From Collinsella sp. TF08-11AT (GTDB lineage: Bacteria; Actinomycetota; Coriobacteriia; Coriobacteriales; Coriobacteriaceae): a stretch of DNA of 64,000 nucleotides. The stretch spans positions 13,061-77,060 of the forward strand of contig NZ_QSRL01000011.1 in assembly GCF_003437035.1 (NCBI RefSeq), given 5' to 3'. The position numbers and the translations under genes were made by a program. Of the stretch, positions 1 through 7,463 are shown piece by piece; the first letter of the stretch is position 1, and every line of letters starts with the position of its first letter. Below the pieces are notes generated by a model. That model saw nothing but the letters and a program-made list of their open reading frames with translations, was not told the origin of the DNA and ran no database searches.

Positions 1-2
1 TG

Positions 3-863
3 GACACGCTGGGCCCGCTGCGCCGTGGTGACGGTCGCGTGCACACCACGTACAACCAGACCATTACCGCAACGGGACGTCTGTCCTCGAGCGACCCGAA
101 CCTGCAGAACATTCCGACGCGCTCTGAGCTGGGTCGTACCGTCAAGACGGCGTTCTCGGCGGGCGAGGGCAGCGTCTTTTTGGCGGTGGACTACTCGCAG
201 ATCGAGCTGCGCCTGCTCGCGCATCTTTCGGGTGACGAGCACCTGGTGCGCGCCTTCAACGAGGGCGAGGACTTCCATGCCGAGACGGCCGCGCGCGTAT
301 TTGGCGTGCCGGTGTCCGAGGTGACACCCGACCTGCGCAGCCGCGCCAAGGCCGTGAACTTTGGCATTGTGTACGGCCAGCAGGCCTATGGCCTGTCGCA
401 GTCGCTGCACATCTCGATGGCCGAGGCGCGCGACATGATCGATCGCTACTACGAGGCCTACCCGGGCGTGCGCAAGTTCCTCGACAACGTGGTGGCACGT
501 GCCAAGCAGACGGGCTATGCCGAGACCATGTATGGCCGCAGACGCCATATTCCCGAGCTCAAGGCCAAAAACCCGCAACTCCGCGGCTTTGGCGAGCGCA
601 CGGCCATGAACCACCCCATGCAGGGCACTGCGGCCGACATCATCAAGATCGCGATGGCCCGCGTGAGCCGCCGTCTGGAAGAAGAGGGCTTTGCCGCCCA
701 CATGATTCTGCAGGTACACGACGAACTGGACTTTGAGTGCCCCGTCAACGAAGTCGAGCGCCTCACCGCCATGGTCCGCGACGTCATGGAACACGTAGTA
801 GACCTCCGCGTCCCGTTGATCGCCGAAGCCTCAACCGGAGTAACCTGGGCCGACGCGAAATAG
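3..863 (+). CDS. polA: DNA polymerase I, C-terminal part (cut by window edge)
   Basis: Polymerase domain of family A DNA polymerase I, which fills gaps and replaces RNA primers in replication and repair. The frame is open from base 3, so the 5' part lies outside the window; 286 residues are visible. The RLSSSDPNLQNIP segment comes first, then motif A (VDYSQIELR, near base 187), the O-helix motif B (RSRAKAVNFGIVYG, near 340) and catalytic motif C (VHDEL, near 715). The stop is TAG at 861. The gene converges on the hydrolase gene to its right, and two hairpin structures lie between them. Whether the missing part carries active exonuclease domains cannot be seen here. Confidence 0.97.
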   Translation, partial: DTLGPLRRGDGRVHTTYNQTITATGRLSSSDPNLQNIPTRSELGRTVKTAFSAGEGSVFLAVDYSQIELRLLAHLSGDEHLVRAFNEGEDFHAETAARVFGVPVSEVTPDLRSRAKAVNFGIVYGQQAYGLSQSLHISMAEARDMIDRYYEAYPGVRKFLDNVVARAKQTGYAETMYGRRRHIPELKAKNPQLRGFGERTAMNHPMQGTAADIIKIAMARVSRRLEEEGFAAHMILQVHDELDFECPVNEVERLTAMVRDVMEHVVDLRVPLIAEASTGVTWADAK

Positions 864-910
864 GAAAGCACTCCGTAAGGCAAGCTCGCCCAGGCGCAAG
901 CCCCCACATA

Positions 911-950
911 CTTAAGATTTGGGACAAACACTACTGATTAATTTGTCCCA
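911..950. repeat. Repeat with TTAAGATTTGGGACAAA and inverted TTTGTCCCA
   Basis: TGGGACAAA (920-928) is inverted as TTTGTCCCA (942-950). The same block, TTAAGATTTGGGACAAA followed by CTGATTAATTTGTCCCA, recurs at 13471-13509, and half of it recurs inverted at 33350-33374. It lies just after polA and may be a weak terminator or a small repeat. Function unknown. Confidence 0.6.
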
Positions 951-964
951 CAGTAAACCAAAAC

Positions 965-1001
965 AGAGGGGAGCCCCTTCCAACAAGGGGCTCCCCTCTG
1001 C
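965..1001. terminator. Strong hairpin, probable terminator between convergent genes
   Basis: A 16-bp perfect stem (965-980 with 986-1001) has a 5-base loop. On the minus strand it is followed by TTTTGGTTT, so it most likely ends transcription of the hydrolase gene at 1208-2035. On the plus strand the tail is not T-rich, so its role for polA is less clear. Confidence 0.6.
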
Positions 1002-1035
1002 TCAAATCATTTCAGCTAAGTATCTAGACACTCAA

Positions 1036-1231
1036 GACGCCATCTTGGCGGCAGGTAAGTAAACCTAGGGCCTGGCCGGGCGTCGCGGGTTAACTTTTCG
1101 TAGATTCCGCACGCAAAGAAAGCCACTTAATGTGGCTTTCGTCTTGCGCAGGACCTGACCGAGCGAAAAGTTAACCCGCGACGCCCGGCCAGGCCCGACG
1201 AGCCACGTTAACGAGCCGCCAAGATGGCGTC
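1036..1231. repeat. Long inverted-repeat element, GATTCCG-core family, copy A
   Basis: A 33-bp perfect inverted repeat (1068-1100 with 1164-1196) encloses a 63-base core that holds TAGATTCCGCACG, an inner GCCACTTAATGTGGC hairpin and CAGGACCTGACCGAG. Outside it a second 17-bp perfect inverted repeat pairs 1036-1052 with 1215-1231. The right side of that outer repeat is the 3' end of the hydrolase coding sequence. The core recurs at 47696-47759 and, in reverse, at 50538-50605, with different arms. It is too long and too far from a T run to be an ordinary terminator. Confidence 0.85.
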
Positions 1232-2035
1232 GATGAGCGTCAGTACGCCCCCGTCGTTGTTGCTCGGAATACGCCACTTGGCATGCGCGTTCATGTGCTC
1301 CTCGGCATTGTCCACGATAAAGCTGTGTCCGACGCGCTCCAGCATGGGGATGTCGTTGTAGGTATCGCCCACGGCGGCGGCATCGGCGATATCAATGCCC
1401 AACTGCTCGCACAGATGCGCGACGCCGGCGCCCTTGTCGACACCCAGGTTCATAAAGTCGATCCACTCGCGGCCGGCATTGGTGACATAGAGCTGATCCG
1501 AGAACGCGGGGTTATAGGTCTCGCGGAACGCGGGCTCGGCATCGTAGGCAGGGAAAAAGATCGAGATCTTATTGGACTCGATATCAATGCCCTCAAAGGT
1601 GTCGACGTAGTTGATCGTGTTGTAGTAGACGCTGATCTCGTCGTGGAATTGATGGTCGCGGGCGAGCACATAGAACTCGTCGTAGCAGCACAGGACGGGA
1701 ACGGCGCGCGGGTCCTCCGAGGCACGAGCGAGCACCTGCTGATACAGCGCCACATCGATGTTGCTCTTATAGATATAGCTGCCGCGATAGATGACGCAGG
1801 CTCCGTTGTCGGGACAAAAAGCAAGGCGGTTCTTGATGCCCTCGAACATCTCCTCGAGCTTGGGAGCGGGACGTCCGCTGGCGGGGCAGAATACGATGCC
1901 GGCGTCGGCGAGCTTGTCCAGACGCTCATCAAGACCCTGCGGCAACACGCGCTCGTCGGTGAGCAGCGTCTTGTCCATGTCGACGGCGATGAGTTTAATG
2001 TTGCCGATGTTGGCGTCTGATTCATAAGTCTGCAT
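1208..2035 (-). CDS. Cof-type HAD-superfamily hydrolase
   Basis: A predicted cytoplasmic phosphatase of the Cof/YidA type; the substrate is probably a sugar phosphate or cofactor phosphate but is not fixed by the sequence. The 275 residues carry all HAD motifs: DMDKT near residue 19 (nucleophile Asp), CPASGR near 50 (motif II), a GVDKG lysine near 200 (motif III) and GDTYND near 222 (motif IV). The start ATG at 2035 has a GGAAAGG ribosome binding site on the minus strand. The last codons form one arm of the inverted repeat ending at 1231, so coding and repeat sequence overlap. The gene is divergent from the argG leader. Confidence 0.9.
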   Translation of the reverse strand: MQTYESDANIGNIKLIAVDMDKTLLTDERVLPQGLDERLDKLADAGIVFCPASGRPAPKLEEMFEGIKNRLAFCPDNGACVIYRGSYIYKSNIDVALYQQVLARASEDPRAVPVLCCYDEFYVLARDHQFHDEISVYYNTINYVDTFEGIDIESNKISIFFPAYDAEPAFRETYNPAFSDQLYVTNAGREWIDFMNLGVDKGAGVAHLCEQLGIDIADAAAVGDTYNDIPMLERVGHSFIVDNAEEHMNAHAKWRIPSNNDGGVLTLIDAILAAR

Positions 2036-2178
2036 AAATGCGCCTTTCCGTTTCCAGATTGTTTCGGGCGTAATGACCCTCTGCTATGTAATCGAGCGTA
2101 TTTTCGCAGGAATGGTGCGTACTTGCACTGCAATTCACAAACTAATGAAAAAACTTTTCAGAAATTTGAATTTGTCGC
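2036..2178. other. Spacer between divergent hydrolase gene and arg promoter
   Basis: A moderately AT-rich spacer that should hold the hydrolase promoter on the minus strand. No clear gene, repeat or operator was recognised. An open frame on the minus strand from 2453 has no family resemblance and was left out. Confidence 0.4.
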
Positions 2179-2206
2179 TTGTACAGCAGGCACTTTAGCG
2201 TAATAT
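2179..2206 (+). promoter_or_regulatory. Probable promoter of the arg leader
   Basis: TTGTAC (2179-2184), a 16-base spacer and TAATAT (2201-2206) fit a housekeeping sigma promoter. Transcription would start near 2213, about 100 bases before the leader peptide and well upstream of argG, leaving a long leader. Confidence 0.5.
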
Positions 2207-2309
2207 AGCGACCATCGAAAACGGAGACGGCAAAAGCACCGCTTACCGAGGAAAAGGTACCGTTTGCGATATTAGAATTGCGCCCGGCGATAGGTGAAAG
2301 GAGAGGCAG

Positions 2310-2384
2310 ATGCAGTTCGTAAAGATCATCACTACTGCAGACAATGCCATCCGACGCCAGCGCGCAATTTCCCGACGACGATAA
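2310..2384 (+). CDS. Arginine-rich leader peptide of argG (probable attenuator peptide)
   Basis: A 24-residue open frame (ATG 2310, stop TAA 2382) with a strong ribosome binding site, AAAGGAG, six bases before the start. It reads MQFVKIITTADNAIRRQRAISRRR: six arginines, the last three being consecutive CGA codons right before the stop. It lies upstream of argG, and an intrinsic terminator (2449-2494) separates the two. This is the classic layout of transcription attenuation by ribosome stalling, here sensing charged tRNA-Arg. A hairpin (2377-2382 with 2387-2392) spans the last Arg codons and stop. The role is inferred from layout; an arginine leader peptide of this kind is not something I recall as established for this group. 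Confidence 0.6.
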   Translation: MQFVKIITTADNAIRRQRAISRRR

Positions 2385-2494
2385 CAATCGTCTCTGTCCG
2401 TATGGGGCGAATTGCCTCAACAGAGTCATTTTGAGGTCGTTGGGTTTTAGCACGACATTGCTGCATGTTTCTAGGGCATGTTGTGCTGCTTTTT
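2377..2494 (+). promoter_or_regulatory. Attenuator region with intrinsic terminator in the argG leader
   Basis: The terminator is AGCACGACAT (2449-2458) paired with ATGTTGTGCT (2478-2487, one G-U pair), followed by TTTTT at 2490. Upstream are mutually exclusive stems: 2377-2382 with 2387-2392; CTCTGT (2392-2397) with ACAGAG (2420-2425); CCTCAA (2415-2420) with TTGAGG (2431-2436); and GTCGT (2436-2440) with ACGAC (2452-2456), which would block the terminator. Which set forms under which condition is a hypothesis. Confidence 0.55.
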
Positions 2495-2588
2495 GCTATT
2501 TAACCTGATATTGCACGGTTTTTGACCTCGAAATGACTTGCAACTGACCGATGTTCTAACTAGCTACCAAGGGCGAAAGGAAACAGCC

Positions 2589-3815
2589 ATGAGCAAGGAA
2601 AAAGTCGTTCTCGCATATTCCGGTGGTCTTGATACATCCGTATGTGTCAAGTGGCTCCAGGACGAGAAGAATCTCGATGTTGTTTGTGTCTGCGGCAACG
2701 TGGGCCAGGAGGAGACCGGTCTGGACGCCAAGAAGCAGAAGGCCCTCGACCTGGGCGTTCTGGATTGCCAGGTGCTCGATCTGCGCGACGAGTTCTCCGA
2801 TGAGTTCCTGACTAAGGCTATCGCCGCAAACTCTATGTACGAGAACAAGTATCCGCTGCTCTCCGCCCTGTCCCGCCCGTTGCTCGCCAAGAAGCTTGTC
2901 GAGGTCGCTCACGAGTTTGGCGCGACCTACGTCGCTCACGGCTGCACCGGCAAGGGTAACGACCAGGTTCGTTTTGAGGCTGCCGTCAAGGCCCTCGACC
3001 CCGAGCTTAAGGTTATCGCCCCGGTTCGCGAGTGGGATCTGAAGTGCCGTCCCGACGAGGTCGCCTATGCTCACGCCCACAACGTGCCGGTTCCCGAGGG
3101 TGCCAATGACAACCCCTATTCCATCGACGATAACCTGTGGGGTCGTGCCATTGAGTGCGGCCACCTGGAGGATCCCTGGAACGAGCCGCTCGATGACGCC
3201 TGGGTTATGACCAAGAATCCCGAGGACACGCCCGACACCCCGACGTATACCGAGATTGAGTTTGAGGCGGGCAAGCCCGTCGCCGTCGACGGCAAGAAGA
3301 TGAAGCTCTCCGAGATCGTCATCGCCCTCAACAAGATTTCGGGCGACAACGGCTTTGGTCGCCTGGACCTGGTCGAGGATCGTCTGGTGGGCCTCAAGAG
3401 CCGCGAGTGCTACGAGGTTCCCGGCGCCCTGACGCTCATCACTGCCCACAAGGCGCTTGAGGATATCTGCGTTGAGGGCGACCTGCTCAAGACCAAGATT
3501 AAGCTCGAGCAGGATTGGGCCACCGCCGTGTACAATGGCCAGTGGTACAGCCCGCTCAAAAACGCGCTCGACGCCTTTATGGCCGACACCCAGAAGTTCG
3601 TGACCGGTACCGTCCGTCTGAAGTTCTTTAAGGGCAACTGTCATGTCGTCGGCCGCAAGAGCCCCTTCAGCCTCTACGACTACGGTCTGGCTACCTACGA
3701 CCGCGACACCACGTTTGACGAGAAGGCCAGCGCCGGCTTTATCGAGATCGATACGCTGTCGCTCAAGACGTGGGCAAAGGTCCAGGGTCCCAGCTCCGCT
3801 GCCGCTCAGGCCTAG
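2589..3815 (+). CDS. argG: Argininosuccinate synthase
   Basis: Joins citrulline and aspartate with ATP to make argininosuccinate, the step before ArgH in arginine synthesis. The 408 residues begin MSKEKVVLAYSGGLDTSV, holding the SGGLDTS pyrophosphate loop of the N-type ATP pyrophosphatase fold. YVAHGCTGKGNDQVRFE near residue 115 and NPYSIDDNLWGR near 180 are family signatures. The start ATG 2589 follows a GAAAGG ribosome binding site; an in-frame ATG at 2538 lacks one. argH follows 520 bases later on the same strand. The arginine-codon leader upstream suggests control by arginine supply. The C-terminus is rich in Ala and Gln and otherwise ordinary. Confidence 0.97.
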   Translation: MSKEKVVLAYSGGLDTSVCVKWLQDEKNLDVVCVCGNVGQEETGLDAKKQKALDLGVLDCQVLDLRDEFSDEFLTKAIAANSMYENKYPLLSALSRPLLAKKLVEVAHEFGATYVAHGCTGKGNDQVRFEAAVKALDPELKVIAPVREWDLKCRPDEVAYAHAHNVPVPEGANDNPYSIDDNLWGRAIECGHLEDPWNEPLDDAWVMTKNPEDTPDTPTYTEIEFEAGKPVAVDGKKMKLSEIVIALNKISGDNGFGRLDLVEDRLVGLKSRECYEVPGALTLITAHKALEDICVEGDLLKTKIKLEQDWATAVYNGQWYSPLKNALDAFMADTQKFVTGTVRLKFFKGNCHVVGRKSPFSLYDYGLATYDRDTTFDEKASAGFIEIDTLSLKTWAKVQGPSSAAAQA

Positions 3816-3969
3816 CGCCTCCTTTCCTTGGTATCCGCGCGGCCCATCCGCGTGATACATAACGGGCGCACGGGGTCCCTACCTTTCGTTATGCTTGCTG
3901 ACACTTCTTAACATCGGTGGCCCCTACGTTCCGCCCGCATATATGATGCCGCGTCTGCGGCTGAGTCCG

Positions 3970-4004
3970 AGCCCCGCCGGGGTTGTCCGGCGGGGCTCCT
4001 TCTA
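3970..4004 (+). terminator. Terminator-like hairpin after argG
   Basis: An 11-bp perfect GC stem (3970-3980 with 3987-3997) is followed by CCTTCTATC. The T run is weak, so some read-through toward argH is likely. Confidence 0.55.
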
Positions 4005-4046
4005 TCAATTTGGCGGCTCTGGGCCTATATATGAGGAGTATCCATT

Positions 4047-4217
4047 ATGTCCAACGCTATCGCGCATGCCTTACTTGCCCTCGCGCCCGAGTTCGATGCT
4101 GCAAAGGTCGAGGACGTTCCTGTGAGCCTGAAGGCCTGGATCGATGGTTCGCAAGGCAACATCCGGAGGGAGAAGTTGGGCACCAAGTGCCTCGTGCGTC
4201 ACTTCTTTGCATATTAG
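4047..4217 (+). CDS. Small hypothetical protein or gene remnant, 56 residues
   Basis: An open frame from ATG 4047 to TAG 4215 with a GAGGAG ribosome binding site eight bases upstream. It begins MSNAIAHALLALAPEF and has an amphipathic start with no membrane segment, signal or metal motif. I do not recognise a family. It sits between argG and argH on the same strand, where a truncated gene would be possible: the second half (RREKLGTKCLVRHFFAY) reads less like a folded domain. It could be a real small protein of the operon or the 5' stub of a decayed gene. Confidence 0.35.
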   Translation: MSNAIAHALLALAPEFDAAKVEDVPVSLKAWIDGSQGNIRREKLGTKCLVRHFFAY

Positions 4218-4335
4218 CTACATGGCCCCGTGCACGGTGGGGAATGTGTAAAACTAGCGGTTGAAAAATCGCTTTAGCGACATGGCTCATTGCTTTGGGC
4301 GCTTGTTTTGGTATTTGGAGAAAGGGGACGGTTCC

Positions 4336-5766
4336 ATGGCTCTTTGGGGCGGTCGTTTTGAGGCGGGAGTGGCCGAGGTTACGCAGGAGTTTGGCGCGTC
4401 GCTGCCGGTCGACAAACATCTCTATAAGCAGGATATTGCCGGTTCTAAGGCGCATGCCAAGATGCTGGCGGCCCAGGGCATCATCAGTGCCGAGGATGAG
4501 CAGGCGATTTCCGAGGGCCTGACCGGAATCGAACAGGATATCGATGCCGGCAACTTCACCTTCGATATCAACGACGAGGACATCCATATGTCCATCGAGA
4601 GCGAGCTGACGCGTCGCATCGGCGAGGCCGGCAAGCGCTTGCATACCGGGCGTTCGCGCAACGACCAGGTGGCGACCGATACGCGCCTGGGCGTCAAGGC
4701 GTTGGCCAAGGAGCTCATGGAGGCCAACCTGCAGTTGCGCCACGTGCTGGTGGATGCGGCCAAGAAGTACGACAAGGTGATTCTGCCGGGTTACACGCAC
4801 ATGCAGCATGCTCAGCCCGTGCTGCTGTCACATCATCTGCTGGCGTATTCCTGGATGTTCGCGCGCGACTTTACACGTCTGAAGGCCGCCTTTGATGCCG
4901 CCGACAACTGCCCGCTGGGTGCTGCTGCGCTTGCCGGTACGAGCTATCCGCTCGATCGCCAGATGACGGCTGCCGAGCTTGGCTTTGCGGGTGTGATTCC
5001 TAACTCACTCGATGCTGTTTCCGACCGTGATTTCCTGCTCGATCTGCATTACGCCGGCTCCGTCATGGCCATGCACCTGTCGCGTCTTTCCGAGGAGATC
5101 GTGCTGTGGTCGAGCTCTGAATTTGGCTTTATCACGCTGTCCGATTCGTACTCCACCGGCTCGTCCATCATGCCTCAGAAGAAAAACCCCGACTTTGCCG
5201 AGCTTATTCGCGGCAAGAGCGGTCGCGTGTACGGCAACCTGGTCCAGCTGCTGGTGACCATGAAGGGTCTGCCGTTGGCCTATAACAAGGACCTGCAGGA
5301 GGACAAGGAGGGCGCGCTCGATACCGCCCGCACGCTCATGCAGTGCCTGTCGGTTATGGCCGGTATGATTTCGACTTGGACCGTCAACGAGGGCGCCATG
5401 GCACGCGAGTGCGGCGTGGGTCACCTTGCCGCCACCGACGTTGCCGACTACCTGGCTAAGCGTGGTCTGCCGTTCCGCGAGGCGCACGCCGTGGTGGGGC
5501 ATTTGGTCCTGATGTGTGAGAAGCGTGGCTGCAATCTTGAGGACCTGCCGTTTGAGGTGTTCCAGGAAGCAAGCCCGCTCTTTGAGCGCGATATTACCGA
5601 GGCGCTTGACATCCCGTCGATTGTCGCCGCGCGCACGACCGAGGGCGGCACCGCTCCCGCCGCCGTTGCCGTGCAGTTGGGGCGCGCCGAAGCGCAGCTT
5701 GCGGCCGATGAGGGTGTGTTTGGCTCGTTGACTAAGGTCGTCGAGATGGGCCACGGAGCTAATTAG
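4336..5766 (+). CDS. argH: Argininosuccinate lyase
   Basis: Splits argininosuccinate into arginine and fumarate, the last step of arginine synthesis. The 476 residues begin MALWGGRFEAG, the usual ArgH N-terminus, and contain the fumarase/aspartase superfamily signature GSSIMPQKKNPD near residue 278 with the flexible catalytic-Ser loop. HTGRSRNDQVATD near 103 and GYTHMQHAQPV near 152 are substrate-binding segments. The start ATG 4336 follows AAAGGGG. The gene completes the argGH pair; a terminator (5812) closes it. Confidence 0.97.
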   Translation: MALWGGRFEAGVAEVTQEFGASLPVDKHLYKQDIAGSKAHAKMLAAQGIISAEDEQAISEGLTGIEQDIDAGNFTFDINDEDIHMSIESELTRRIGEAGKRLHTGRSRNDQVATDTRLGVKALAKELMEANLQLRHVLVDAAKKYDKVILPGYTHMQHAQPVLLSHHLLAYSWMFARDFTRLKAAFDAADNCPLGAAALAGTSYPLDRQMTAAELGFAGVIPNSLDAVSDRDFLLDLHYAGSVMAMHLSRLSEEIVLWSSSEFGFITLSDSYSTGSSIMPQKKNPDFAELIRGKSGRVYGNLVQLLVTMKGLPLAYNKDLQEDKEGALDTARTLMQCLSVMAGMISTWTVNEGAMARECGVGHLAATDVADYLAKRGLPFREAHAVVGHLVLMCEKRGCNLEDLPFEVFQEASPLFERDITEALDIPSIVAARTTEGGTAPAAVAVQLGRAEAQLAADEGVFGSLTKVVEMGHGAN

Positions 5767-5811
5767 CTTATTGGATGCGTCTGTCTGGTGCGTTCACCAT
5801 ATCTTGCCTTT

Positions 5812-5845
5812 ACGGGTGCCCGCTACGGTAGGCGCCCGTTTTGTT
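5812..5845 (+). terminator. Intrinsic terminator of argH
   Basis: ACGGGTGCC (5812-5820) pairs with GGCGCCCGT (5831-5839, one G-U pair) and is followed by TTTTGTT. Confidence 0.8.
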
Positions 5846-6010
5846 ATAGAGAAGGAAAGAGCTTGTCGAGAACTTTTGTAGGACATTTGCGCAGGTTGTG
5901 AAGGGGGTGCGTTCACGGGCGGCAATCGACCGTCCGTTCTGTTCGGTGCAGTTGGAAGTGGGGCGGATGGTACTCTAGTCGGGCTTCGGAACAGAAGTGA
6001 CACATATGGA
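5846..6010. other. Spacer without recognised features
   Basis: About 165 bases before the ndk promoter region. No gene, stable hairpin or known regulatory site was recognised; an open frame on the minus strand here has low-complexity content and no ribosome binding site. Confidence 0.4.
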
Positions 6011-6011
6011 G

Positions 6012-6041
6012 CGCTTCAATAAATAATAACGCTTCAATAAA
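6012..6041. repeat. Direct repeat CGCTTCAATAAA upstream of ndk
   Basis: CGCTTCAATAAA occurs at 6012-6023 and again at 6030-6041, an exact 18-base period, just upstream of the ndk promoter. Two in-phase sites fit a pair of binding sites for a regulator; no known motif was recognised. Confidence 0.5.
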
Positions 6042-6051
6042 CGGCTTTTTG

Positions 6052-6080
6052 TTTAACTGCAGCTAGAACTCTGTTACGAT
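6052..6080 (+). promoter_or_regulatory. Possible ndk promoter
   Basis: TTTAAC (6052-6057), a 17-base spacer and TACGAT (6075-6080), 64 bases before the ndk start. The -35 match is weak. Confidence 0.35.
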
Positions 6081-6143
6081 GCAGTCCAGGCGGGTGCCGG
6101 AATGGGACTTGGGCACGCGCGAACCTACTTGAAAGGCTACCTT

Positions 6144-6548
6144 ATGGCTATCGAGAAGACCTTCATCATGATTAAGCCCGACGCCGTGCGCGATCGCAAG
6201 ATCGGCGAGATCGTTGCTCGTATCGAGCGCAGCGGCCTTGTTATCGAGCGCATGGAGATGACCACGCTTGAGCGCGCCACCGTCGAGGAGCACTATGCTC
6301 ATCTGGCCGATAAGCCCTTCTTTGGCGGTCTGTGTGACTTTATGACGAGCGGTCCGGTCGTCAAGATGGTCGTTTCCGGTCTCTCCGCTGTCTCCAAGAT
6401 GCGCACCCTTATGGGCGCCACCAACCCGCTTGATGCCGCTCCCGGCACCATTCGCGGCGACTTTGCCGTCGATGTCAACGCCAACGTGATCCATGGCTCC
6501 GACTGCCTGGAGAACGCCGAGATCGAGATCAAGCGCTTTTTTGGCTAA
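6144..6548 (+). CDS. ndk: Nucleoside diphosphate kinase
   Basis: Transfers the gamma phosphate of ATP to nucleoside diphosphates, balancing NTP and dNTP pools. The 134 residues match the family length. TFIMIKPDAV near the start and the active-site histidine in NVIHGSDCLENAEIEI near residue 116 (the NxxHGSD signature) are present. The start ATG 6144 follows TTGAAAGG; the in-frame ATG at 6102 lacks a ribosome binding site and would add a non-family extension. The gene is monocistronic: its own promoter region and terminator flank it. Confidence 0.97.
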   Translation: MAIEKTFIMIKPDAVRDRKIGEIVARIERSGLVIERMEMTTLERATVEEHYAHLADKPFFGGLCDFMTSGPVVKMVVSGLSAVSKMRTLMGATNPLDAAPGTIRGDFAVDVNANVIHGSDCLENAEIEIKRFFG

Positions 6549-6588
6549 ACCAGCTTTGACTCCTTAAAGCTGTTAGCGTGTGGCTTGA

Positions 6589-6619
6589 GCGCCGCGGAAC
6601 TCCATCCGCGGCGCCCTTT
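6589..6619 (+). terminator. Intrinsic terminator of ndk
   Basis: GCGCCGCGG (6589-6597) pairs with CCGCGGCGC (6606-6614) and is followed by CCTTTTTATT. Confidence 0.8.
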
Positions 6620-6662
6620 TTATTCCAGTAGATTTTGGTAAACGCCCACAAATCTACTAAAG

Positions 6663-6697
6663 AGCCCCCGTCCGGATGTTTCTTCCGGGCGGGGGCT
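6663..6697 (-). terminator. Terminator hairpin of rpiB
   Basis: AGCCCCCGTCCGG (6663-6675) pairs with CCGGGCGGGGGCT (6685-6697). On the minus strand it lies about 28 bases beyond the rpiB stop and is followed by CTTTAG. Confidence 0.65.
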
Positions 6698-6724
6698 GGC
6701 GTTAGCGTATGGCTTTGTGAATCT

Positions 6725-7192
6725 TTAGGCTTCGTCGACGATCTTAAGGCCGCGCGTCTGGTCGATCTCGTTGAGGAGATTGACGCGACGCTCGTGACGA
6801 CCGCCCTCAAACTCGGCGTCGAGCCACTCGTCGACAATCATCTTGGCGAGCTCGGAGCCCACGACGCGGGCGCCAAAGGCGAGCACGTTGGTATTGTTGT
6901 GCATGCGCGAGAGCTTGGCGCTGAAGGGCTCGGAGCACACGACGGCGCGAACGCCCTCCACCTTGTTGGCAGCCAGGCTGATGCCGACGCCGGTGCCGCA
7001 GATCAGGATGCCCAGGTCGACGTCGCCGTTGGCAACGGCCTTACCCACCTTGTAGCCGGCGATGGGGTAATCAAAGCTCTCGGAGGTGTCGGTTCCAAAG
7101 TTCACGACCTCACAGCCGCGCTCCTTCAGGTGCTCGGAAATGATGTTCTTGAGCTCGACGGCGGCGTGGTCGTTACCGATACCAATCTTCAT
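6725..7192 (-). CDS. rpiB: Ribose-5-phosphate isomerase B
   Basis: Interconverts ribose 5-phosphate and ribulose 5-phosphate in the pentose phosphate pathway (RpiB/LacAB family). The 155 residues begin MKIGIGNDHAAVELK, with the catalytic Cys in ICGTGVGISLAANK near residue 67 and the phosphate-binding HNNTNVLAFGARVVG near 100. The start ATG 7192 follows AGAGAGG on the minus strand. Some homologues act on allose or galactose phosphates, but no sugar operon is near, so the housekeeping role is favoured. Confidence 0.93.
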   Translation of the reverse strand: MKIGIGNDHAAVELKNIISEHLKERGCEVVNFGTDTSESFDYPIAGYKVGKAVANGDVDLGILICGTGVGISLAANKVEGVRAVVCSEPFSAKLSRMHNNTNVLAFGARVVGSELAKMIVDEWLDAEFEGGRHERRVNLLNEIDQTRGLKIVDEA

Positions 7193-7463
7193 GAGTGGTT
7201 CCTCTCTGGTCCGTGCGGCGGAATTGCTAAAGGTTTTACCGCGTTCGACTGCATGATAGCGCGACTTTTGTGTAAACGCTCGGGCGTTTTTTGGTCAAAC
7301 GCTTTAGCATGCAACAAGACCGGCTTTTCATGAATGAATGCCGTCGGATTGCGCTTGAACGCCGTCCGTCGGAACTATGGTTGCGGTTTTTGATGCATTG
7401 TTATCAAATAAAAGAGCTAACTATTATCGAGAGTCCAGTCCGTTATGTAAGCAGGAGATACCT

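Noticed and set aside
2142..2453. A 103-codon minus-strand frame in the argG leader
   Set aside because: No family resemblance, no binding site, and it overlaps the promoter, leader peptide and attenuator on the other strand.
2556..3860. A 434-codon open frame on the minus strand opposite argG
   Set aside because: It mirrors argG codon bias, has no ribosome binding site and resembles no family; the same holds for the long frames opposite valS, tig, gdhA and rpsA.
7388..7416. FNR/CRP-like site TTTGAT...ATCAAA upstream of the cysteine desulfidase gene
   Set aside because: The half-sites are eight bases apart, not four to six, so it does not fit either consensus.
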